Of a stretch of DNA of 64,000 bases, positions 58,582 to 64,000 are shown in pieces (position 1 is the stretch's first letter; each line of letters starts with the position of its first letter). The stretch is taken from assembly GCA_048213135.1 (NCBI GenBank), contig PS015009.1, positions 1,116,001-1,180,000 on the forward strand. The letters run 5' to 3'. Source of the stretch: Reclinomonas americana ATCC 50394 (lineage: Eukaryota; Jakobida; Jakobea; Jakobida). A program made the position numbers and the translations under genes. A model generated the notes under the pieces. The model was not told where the DNA came from. It searched no databases and saw nothing but the letters and a program-made list of their open reading frames with translations.

Positions 58582-59850
58582 ATGGCCATTCCTGAAAATA
58601 ACTTCTCAGAGGCAGAACAGTTTGAAGCATTCTTCAACTCTGCAACGATTGGTATTGTGCTCACCGACCGGAGAGGGGCCATTATCAATTTCAACCAGTA
58701 TGCATCACAACAATTTGGCTACGCCAAGGAAGAGGTGCTGGGAAAAAGTATAGAAGTGCTGATTCCTCAAAAGTTTCGTGATAATCACCATAAATACCGC
58801 GAAGGATTTTACCGCAATCCCGGAACAAGGGCCATGGGCGGGGGCCGCGACCTTTTTGCTCTCCGTAAAGATGGCATTGAGTTTCCTGTTGAGATCAGCT
58901 TAAGCACCTACGGATCGGGCGACAACCTGTATGCCATCGCTTTTATCATAGACATTACCGTTCGCAAGAATAATGAGCTGACGGTATTACACCAAAAAGA
59001 AGCGCTTGAAAAAAGTACCGAACAGATCAGGCGGATGAACGCCGACCTGGAAGAAAAAGTAGAGGCCCGCACCAAGATGCTGAAAGAAACACTCGCTGAA
59101 CTGGAGCACTCCCGGAAGGAACTGAGTGAAGCCCTCCAGAAAGAGAAAGAACTCGGCGACCTGAAGTCGGGTTTTGTAACCATGGCTTCGCATGAGTTCC
59201 GGACACCGCTGAGCACCATTCTTTCGTCGGCTTTCCTGCTGGAACAATACAACCCGGCAGATGGCGAAAATGAAAAAAGGGCCAGGCACCTGAAACGGAT
59301 CAAATCATCCGTAGAAGGTTTGAAAAGTATACTGGAAGATTTCCTGTCGCTGGGCAAACTGGAAGACGGCTCCGTACAGGCGCATATGGAACTGATCCCT
59401 TTTTCCGACACCGCTGAGCTTATCGAAAATATCATTGCGGACATGCGCCAGGCTGCGGCGGCTTCGCAAATACTGCAGCTGACCAGCGAAGGCAGCAGCA
59501 ACACCTGGGCCGACCCTGCCCTGCTGCGGAACATCCTGATCAACCTTATTTCCAATTCCCTTAAGTTTTCCCCGGGAGAATCAAAAATTACTGTTCATGT
59601 TAAAGCCGCTCCTGACGGCACTTCCATCACCGTCAGTGATAACGGTATTGGTATTTCGGAAGAAGACCAGGCGCATTTATTCGAACGTTTTTTCAGGGCG
59701 AAGAATGCCAGCAATATACAGGGGACTGGGCTCGGACTTAATATTGTTACCAAATACCTGGAGCTGATGAACGGCAGCATCACCTTGCAAAGCCGGCTCA
59801 ATGAAGGCACCACCATCACTATACATTTGCCTTTGACAGGCCAATCCTGA
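58582..59850 (+). CDS. PAS-domain sensor histidine kinase
   Basis: 422 residues from the ATG at 58582 (an in-frame ATG at 58489 would add an unlikely leader). PAS domain at about 10-130 (TDRRGAIINFNQYASQQFGY, GRDLFALRKDGIEFPVEIS), a coiled coil at 135-200, HisKA with SHEFRTPLSTIL (phospho-His about residue 204), and HATPase with NLISNSLKFSP (N box), VSDNGIGI (G1) and GTGLGLNIV (G2). No transmembrane helix, so it senses a cytoplasmic cue. Its stop overlaps the start of the response regulator by one base, so they form one two-component pair. Confidence 0.93.
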   Translation: MAIPENNFSEAEQFEAFFNSATIGIVLTDRRGAIINFNQYASQQFGYAKEEVLGKSIEVLIPQKFRDNHHKYREGFYRNPGTRAMGGGRDLFALRKDGIEFPVEISLSTYGSGDNLYAIAFIIDITVRKNNELTVLHQKEALEKSTEQIRRMNADLEEKVEARTKMLKETLAELEHSRKELSEALQKEKELGDLKSGFVTMASHEFRTPLSTILSSAFLLEQYNPADGENEKRARHLKRIKSSVEGLKSILEDFLSLGKLEDGSVQAHMELIPFSDTAELIENIIADMRQAAAASQILQLTSEGSSNTWADPALLRNILINLISNSLKFSPGESKITVHVKAAPDGTSITVSDNGIGISEEDQAHLFERFFRAKNASNIQGTGLGLNIVTKYLELMNGSITLQSRLNEGTTITIHLPLTGQS

Positions 59851-60914
59851 TGATTATGAAAAAGATCCTGCTTATAGAAGACAATGAAGAAGTGCGGGAA
59901 AACACCGCGGAAATACTGGAGCTTTCCGGTTACAAAGTAATTACGGCTGGCGACGGAAAAGCAGGCATTGCCAGTGCTCTGAAGGAGCTGCCGGACCTGG
60001 TGATCTGCGATATCATGATGCCGCTGCTTGATGGTTATGGCGTGCTGCACGCGCTGGGCAAACACCCGGAAACAGCCGGGATTCCATTTATTTTTCTCAC
60101 TGCCAAATCTGAAAAAACAGATTTCAGGAAGGGAATGGAACTGGGTGCAGACGATTACCTGACCAAGCCATTCGACGGAAGCGAGTTGCTGAGTGCTGTG
60201 GAAGCCCGGCTTAAAAGAGCGGAAGGCAGGCAGCAGCAATACCTGCACAGCCTTACCGAATTGAACGATATCATCAGCCATGCCAGCGATCAGAAAAAGA
60301 TACAGCTAACCTCCGATGAAAGGGAAGTGAACCAGTACCGGAAAAAACATATGCTCTATGCAGAAGGGCAACGACCCCAGTACATTTATTTTCTCTCGGC
60401 CGGCAAGGTGAAGGAGTACAGGGTACACGACGATGGGAAGGAATTCATTTCAAGCATTTATGTACCCGGTGATTTTTTCGGATTTACGCCGGTGATAGAA
60501 GAAAAGAACCACACCAGCAATGCGCAGGTGCTGGAAGATGCTACGGTAATGCTTATTCCCGCGGAAGATTTTTTGCAGTTACTGAACAACGATCCGCAGG
60601 TGGCCGCACGGTTCATTAAGTTATTGGCCAGGCATGTTGCCGATAAAGAAACGCACCTGGTGAATATGGCATATAATTCTCTCCGGAAAAAGGTGGCCAA
60701 TGGTTTGCTGAGGGTTGCCGATAAATTCAGGAAAGAGAACCAGGACAAAGTAGTGCTGGACATTTCAAGAGAAACATTGGCGCAGGTGATCGGCTCCGCC
60801 ACGGAATCGCTGATCAGGACGCTGGGTGATTTCCGTTCGGAGAAACTGATCGAAACTGAGGATGGGAAGATCATTATTCTCGACGAAAAAAAATTACGTG
60901 CCCTGCTCAATTAG
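59850..60914 (+). CDS. Receiver-Crp/Fnr hybrid response regulator
   Basis: 354 residues. Residues 4-120 are a receiver domain: LIEDNEE, phospho-acceptor CDIMMP (Asp54) and LTKPFDG (Lys). Then a linker and a Crp-like cyclic-nucleotide-type sensor barrel (LYAEGQRPQYIYFLSAGKV and FISSIYVPGDFFGF), and a C-terminal winged HTH (ISRETLAQVIGSATESLIRT). Receiver joined to Crp/Fnr is unusual. It should bind DNA upon phosphorylation by the adjacent PAS kinase and possibly also a small ligand. The next genes (stress and cbb3-accessory-like) may be its targets, but I found no clear Fnr box by eye. Confidence 0.92.
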   Translation: MIMKKILLIEDNEEVRENTAEILELSGYKVITAGDGKAGIASALKELPDLVICDIMMPLLDGYGVLHALGKHPETAGIPFIFLTAKSEKTDFRKGMELGADDYLTKPFDGSELLSAVEARLKRAEGRQQQYLHSLTELNDIISHASDQKKIQLTSDEREVNQYRKKHMLYAEGQRPQYIYFLSAGKVKEYRVHDDGKEFISSIYVPGDFFGFTPVIEEKNHTSNAQVLEDATVMLIPAEDFLQLLNNDPQVAARFIKLLARHVADKETHLVNMAYNSLRKKVANGLLRVADKFRKENQDKVVLDISRETLAQVIGSATESLIRTLGDFRSEKLIETEDGKIIILDEKKLRALLN

Positions 60915-60921
60915 TCCGCCA

Positions 60922-61344
60922 TTACAAATTATCCCAATTATCGTCTTCCATTTTTTCCTGCCTGCTTACCGCCGTTTGTGGGAGGCTCAGTAATTCCGCC
61001 TCGCGATTCTGTCTTTCCAGCGACCAGTCGTCGGTAAGCGAGGTTTGTATCCACGAATTCCCCGAACGGCGCAATACCTGGGCCTGCAGTCCCGTCATTT
61101 CCAGGCACTCTTTCTCCAGTTCAGTAACAGTACGGCTTCCATTGATATTGATCTTTCCGGGATTCCCTGGTTGTAAGAGATCACCGATCCTGGTAAAAGA
61201 AGGCACTTTATCTTCTTTGGAAAACAACTTCGCTCCTTTACTGTGCTTCGCCCTGAAAAACTCGACCCGCAAAAAAGGATAGGCCTCGCTGAAAGCCTGC
61301 TGCACATCATATATCAAGCTTGTTCTCTGAATAGTAATTTCCAT
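60922..61344 (-). CDS. Hypothetical protein near stress-response genes
   Basis: 140 residues, no signal peptide. Beta strands at the N-terminus (EITIQRTSLIYDVQQAFSE, LRVEFFRAKH), GNPGKININGSRTVTELEKE in the middle, and a hydrophilic tail WSLERQNREAELLSLPQ. The region QVLRRSGNSWIQTSLTDDWS recurs in hypothetical proteins of this phylum. It is convergent with the regulator gene, 7 bp apart, and lies in the same direction as the stress genes, so it may be part of that cluster. Function unknown. Confidence 0.6.
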   Translation of the reverse strand: MEITIQRTSLIYDVQQAFSEAYPFLRVEFFRAKHSKGAKLFSKEDKVPSFTRIGDLLQPGNPGKININGSRTVTELEKECLEMTGLQAQVLRRSGNSWIQTSLTDDWSLERQNREAELLSLPQTAVSRQEKMEDDNWDNL

Positions 61345-61378
61345 GTTTATTGCTTTCGCACATTTTTGCTTTTAAATA

Positions 61379-62023
61379 TTACTCCGGGTTTTGAGCCGGT
61401 ATGAGTATGGCGTAACCGGCCAGCCGGCCAACGATAAGTTTGCCATATTCGTGGCCCATGGCTGATACGGATGCGGGTTCAAATGAAGATGTCTTTAATG
61501 AACAGACCAGCTTGTTCTCCCTGATATCATAAACGCGGCTTTCCCAGAAATAACGGGTGGCTTCGCCATAATAGCCGCTGGTAAACACTTTATCGGATAA
61601 ACTGGTATAGTAATTCCAGAACCTGCTCTCCTGCGGGTTGCCCGGGACCGGTGAAGGCGATAAGGTGGTATAATACTTCTCTTTCTGTTTATCGAGGAGT
61701 ACGATGGTGATCACCGCATCCGCGCCGGACGCTTTCAACCGTTGCACAACTTCCGTTTCAGGAAGAGATCTGAATGCACCGGAGCCATATGCCTTCAGGG
61801 TAGAGAACGCGGAATAGCCCAGTTTTTTCAGGTCGCCTGTCATATGCGCTTCCATTTTTTCGCGTAAAACAGTGTCTTCATTTTTAACGATGGCCAGTAC
61901 CGCTACTTTACCGTACGCCATAGTTCTTGCATCCGGCGATATCCATGTGGAACTGATCTTTGAAGAAGAACAGCTTATGGCAAACACCAGCACCAGTAAA
62001 TAAAAAAAGGAGGCCGCTTTCAT
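61379..62023 (-). CDS. DUF4136-like lipoprotein
   Basis: 214 residues from the ATG at 62023; a longer frame exists but the -7 element at 62048-62055 supports this start. Lipoprotein signal FFYLLVLVFAISCSSSK with lipobox Cys. Mature part: TWISPDARTMAYGKVAVLAI, VITIVLLDKQKEKYYTTLS and WESRVYDIRENKLVCSLKTS, matching the layout of DUF4136-type lipoproteins of Bacteroidota. Role is unknown. It likely sits in the outer membrane facing the periplasm. Confidence 0.7.
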   Translation of the reverse strand: MKAASFFYLLVLVFAISCSSSKISSTWISPDARTMAYGKVAVLAIVKNEDTVLREKMEAHMTGDLKKLGYSAFSTLKAYGSGAFRSLPETEVVQRLKASGADAVITIVLLDKQKEKYYTTLSPSPVPGNPQESRFWNYYTSLSDKVFTSGYYGEATRYFWESRVYDIRENKLVCSLKTSSFEPASVSAMGHEYGKLIVGRLAGYAILIPAQNPE

Positions 62024-62047
62024 GTTATGTGTTTTATTTATTTCCGG

Positions 62048-62055
62048 CAAAACTA
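62048..62055 (-). promoter_or_regulatory. Bacteroidota -7 promoter element
   Basis: TAGTTTTG on the minus strand matches TAnnTTTG and lies 25 bp before the start at 62023, which supports that start over the upstream in-frame ATG. Confidence 0.55.
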
Positions 62056-62130
62056 ATTTCCGGGCCGGGCCGCAGGCATAACCGGGGTCAGCCATTGTTA
62101 TGAATTTTATCAGTATCCCGGTAAAAATGT

Positions 62131-62583
62131 TCAGCCCTGCTCAAACCTTCCCGACATTTCCTTTACCTCTATCCTGAAAATCACCATTTTCGGAATGGCA
62201 GTACCGTCAGACTTCCTTTCTTCGCCGGATTCCGGGGAAACAGCCGTGGCACTGACTTTCAGCTTCAGCATTCGGGATACGAACAACTGCATTGCTTCGT
62301 ACCGGTCCAGTTCTTCCGTAATCTCTTCGTAAACGCCCTGTACGATGACAGATCTCCAGCTGGTATTGTCAGCGATTTTATCCACCTCGAAACATACCAG
62401 GGGATTTTGCCTCATCCATTCCACTTTCTGGCCTTCCTGCCCGTGCACAATGATGTACCCGTTATCGTATACATAATTGACGGGGACGACATAAGTTTTG
62501 CCGTTATTGCTGCAACCGATCCTGCCTGTTGCGGAATCAGTAAGCAGGTCTTCCATTTCTTCCCTCGTTAATTTTCCCAGCAT
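62131..62583 (-). CDS. Pyridoxamine-5'-phosphate-oxidase-like flavin-binding protein
   Basis: 150 residues, split-barrel fold. Motifs: RIGCSNNGKTYVVPVNYVYD, then YIIVHGQEGQKVEWMRQNP and VCFEVDKI, SVIVQGVYEEI. This is the PNPOx-like class that includes nitroimidazole-resistance NimA and heme or FMN/F420 reductases. It likely binds FMN or heme and may reduce small electrophiles. In this neighbourhood (tandem Usp, TauE/SafE-type, two-component pair) it is common near low-oxygen or nitrosative stress gene clusters. Substrate not known. Confidence 0.82.
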   Translation of the reverse strand: MLGKLTREEMEDLLTDSATGRIGCSNNGKTYVVPVNYVYDNGYIIVHGQEGQKVEWMRQNPLVCFEVDKIADNTSWRSVIVQGVYEEITEELDRYEAMQLFVSRMLKLKVSATAVSPESGEERKSDGTAIPKMVIFRIEVKEMSGRFEQG

Positions 62584-62620
62584 AGTACCTGATTTTTTAT
62601 GATGATCATTCCGTTTAGTC

Positions 62621-63466
62621 TTAGTGATGTGTAATGAATAAGGGCAGCTTCAGTTCCCGCATCAGTACATCAGCCATGCTGGGCCTGAACCATCGTGACA
62701 CCATGCCCCTGCGGTAAGCACCCAGTACAACCAGGGAAGAAGCCCCTGTCTTTTTTAAATAAGTGGTGATGGTCTCTTCCGCATCTCCTTTCAGTACAAT
62801 GTACCCGGCAGCAGGATAATGTCTTTTCATGAATTCTTTCATCAGCCTGGTGTCCGGCAGCCGCAGGTTTTGCCCGGCGGATTTTACACAAACCGCATCT
62901 ACAGGCAAACCCTGTATATCACCCAAAACGGCGCTCATGGTCCTTATGGCATATACCGAAGCCGGCTCGCCATCGTACAGCAGAACAATCCTGTCCACCG
63001 GCCTGTACCTCGCAGGAACTGCCAGCACAGGGCATTGTACGCTTACGAGCAATTCCCTTACGAATTCCGTAGGGCGGGTACCTTTAAAGCGGCTAAATGT
63101 TTCGTGCTGACTTATTACCAGCAGGTCGGCATAAATACTTTCCTGTAAGAGCTCCTGCATTGCTATGCTTCCATCCCTGTGCACACTGTATTCCAGCTTT
63201 GCCTGCCTGCACGCCTCCTCAAATTTTTTCACCGATTCGTTACGTGTTGTTTTATCCTTTTCGCTCAGCGTTTTTTGTCTTTCCTGTGAGATACCGCTCT
63301 CTTCCTGCATCAGGTCGTATACACTGTAGCTGTGCACGGTAAAATCATCAAGAAAAATACCTACAAGGTGGGCATTGGATTGTTGGGCCAGCATGATGGC
63401 ATACTGCTTTGTACTTTCCGAAAATTTCAGGCCATCGAAAGCCGCGATTATTTTTTTCTTACTCAT
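62621..63466 (-). CDS. Tandem universal stress protein
   Basis: 281 residues with two Usp domains. The first starts KKIIAAFDGLKFSESTKQYAI and contains LLVISQHETFSRFKGTRPTEF. The second starts DRIVLLYDGEPASVYAIRTM and ends SLVVLGAYRRGMVSRWF-type. Such tandem Usp are linked to energy and oxygen stress in Bacteroidota. The ATP-binding G-2x-G-9x-G(S/T) pattern is imperfect in the second copy, so ligand binding may be weak. A -7 element is 38 bp upstream of the ATG. It precedes the PNPOx gene by 37 bp, so they may be cotranscribed. Confidence 0.88.
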   Translation of the reverse strand: MSKKKIIAAFDGLKFSESTKQYAIMLAQQSNAHLVGIFLDDFTVHSYSVYDLMQEESGISQERQKTLSEKDKTTRNESVKKFEEACRQAKLEYSVHRDGSIAMQELLQESIYADLLVISQHETFSRFKGTRPTEFVRELLVSVQCPVLAVPARYRPVDRIVLLYDGEPASVYAIRTMSAVLGDIQGLPVDAVCVKSAGQNLRLPDTRLMKEFMKRHYPAAGYIVLKGDAEETITTYLKKTGASSLVVLGAYRRGMVSRWFRPSMADVLMRELKLPLFITHH

Positions 63467-63503
63467 GATTATTTAATTGACCGGAACGAGGTTAAAACAT
63501 AAT

Positions 63504-63511
63504 CAAATCTA
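63504..63511 (-). promoter_or_regulatory. Bacteroidota -7 promoter element
   Basis: TAGATTTG on the minus strand matches TAnnTTTG and lies 38 bp before the Usp start codon. It is the likely promoter of the Usp-PNPOx unit. No -33 TTG at normal distance was seen. Confidence 0.5.
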
Positions 63512-63576
63512 GGCCGGGAAAACAGGTATAGTTATGATGGCAGTTACCGGTTAAACTGATCTTCGTCAGACCGGCG

Positions 63577-64000
63577 TCAGGGTTTAGGACAGCAGACTGG
63601 CGTTTTGTGCGCCGCGGCGGCGGGGCTGATATAGGGAATACCCAGGCCCATTCCCCTGAGTATGAGCAGTGAAGCCATGAACACCATCATATAGGGGTAA
63701 GCCTTCCGCACGAGTCTGCGGAAAGAGAGACCGATAAAATTGCCGAAGAAGGAAATACACCACATGACGGGTACGGTTCCCATAGCGAAGAATATCATAA
63801 AGAGTACGGCATTGCCTACAGAACCGGTGGCCGTTGCGGCAGCGGCAGCCATGTATACCAGTCCGCAGGGCAGCAGCCCATTGAGTACGCCGATGAAAAA
63901 AAGCGACCGGTAATTTTTTTGATGAAACAGTTTTCCCAGGGCGGAACGAAGCTGGCCAAGAGCGTATAACACTTTATTGCTCTTGCCGCCGGTACCGGAA
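63577..64000 (-). CDS. TauE/SafE-type membrane protein, C-terminal part (runs off window)
   Basis: The frame is open from the window end (64000) to the TAG at 63577, so the N-terminus lies outside. The visible part has three helices: FFIGVLNGLLPCGLVYMAAA with the NGLLPCGLVY motif, VGNAVLFMIFFAMGTVPVMWCI and YMMVFMASLLILRGMGLGI. It ends with a short Cys-containing tail (TPVCCPKP). The motif is that of the sulfite-exporter TauE/SafE family members that sit in cbb3-oxidase accessory clusters (heavy-metal or copper transport assistance). Only the C-terminal third is seen. Confidence 0.8.
   Translation of the reverse strand, partial: SGTGGKSNKVLYALGQLRSALGKLFHQKNYRSLFFIGVLNGLLPCGLVYMAAAAATATGSVGNAVLFMIFFAMGTVPVMWCISFFGNFIGLSFRRLVRKAYPYMMVFMASLLILRGMGLGIPYISPAAAAHKTPVCCPKP

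Noticed and set aside
60922-63576. Fnr-type TTGAT-N4-ATCAA boxes before the stress genes
   Set aside because: Only half sites (for example near 63500) were found, not a full palindrome.
1-64000. tRNA, rRNA, riboswitch or transposase genes
   Set aside because: I looked for typical tRNA T-loop words, rRNA-like stretches, riboswitch cores and DDE-type transposase motifs and saw none that I could support by eye.

Overview
The window looks like a chromosome segment of a Bacteroidota bacterium, most likely a member of the Chitinophagaceae. Supporting this are protein families typical of that phylum, a -7 promoter motif of the TAnnTTTG type in front of several genes, lack of strong Shine-Dalgarno sequences, many secreted hypothetical proteins, and a flexirubin-type pigment cluster. 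I saw no rRNA, tRNA, CRISPR array or transposase.

Layout. (1) 1-3.9 kb: a leftward group with the 5' part of a secreted RHS/YD-type protein, a glutathione-peroxidase-like protein without its catalytic residues, and a secreted coiled-coil protein. (2) 3.9-7.2 kb: an AT-rich, probably acquired patch with an unrecognised 455-residue protein, two tiny overlapping membrane-protein genes and an XRE regulator. (3) 7.2-10.3 kb: two directly repeated ~310-bp intergenic elements flanking a 12-unit array of a 21-bp tandem repeat, a conserved hypothetical gene and a HExxH protein. (4) 10.3-15.1 kb: ordinary leftward genes (membrane protein, lipoprotein, DinB, AraC regulator, secreted proteins, cupin, murein L,D-transpeptidase).

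(5) 15.4-56.3 kb: a very large aryl-polyene plus dialkylresorcinol (flexirubin) biosynthesis and export locus in three main transcription units. The rightward unit (15.4-24.1 kb) carries DarA and DarB, a BtrH-like protein, an ABC exporter and an ACP-KS-CLF set. The leftward unit (43.1-27.4 kb, 19 genes) starts with an aromatic amino acid ammonia-lyase that should supply the cinnamic-acid-type starter. It continues with FabG, three ketosynthases, a second CLF, two ACPs, two dehydratases, a thioesterase, an O-methyltransferase, a halogenase-like flavoprotein, an LPLAT acyltransferase, LolA-like and lipoprotein genes and a polysaccharide deacetylase. The second leftward unit (56.3-46.3 kb) carries a glycosyltransferase, a giant MMPL exporter-acyltransferase-methyltransferase fusion, a CrtI-like oxidoreductase, an Ntn hydrolase, AcpS and an AMP-forming ligase. 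Three rightward secreted-protein genes sit between the two leftward units.

How they work together (family knowledge plus inference). The ammonia-lyase product is activated by the ligase onto a phosphopantetheinylated ACP. KS/CLF, FabG and a two-subunit dehydratase build the aryl polyene chain. Flavoenzymes and methyltransferases tailor it. DarB/DarA make the dialkylresorcinol, and an acyltransferase (LPLAT or the BtrH-like protein) joins both halves. MMPL, LolA-like and lipoprotein components place the pigment in the outer membrane. The most notable points are two separate ACP-KS-CLF sets, complementary loss of catalytic His and Glu in the two dehydratases, and the BtrH-like candidate for ester formation.

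(6) 56.5-64 kb: an outer-membrane-like protein, a coiled-coil membrane protein, a PAS histidine kinase with a receiver-Crp/Fnr regulator, then small stress genes (DUF4136-like lipoprotein, PNPOx-like, tandem Usp) and the 3' end of a TauE/SafE-type membrane protein, an arrangement reminiscent of the accessory genes around cbb3 oxidase loci.
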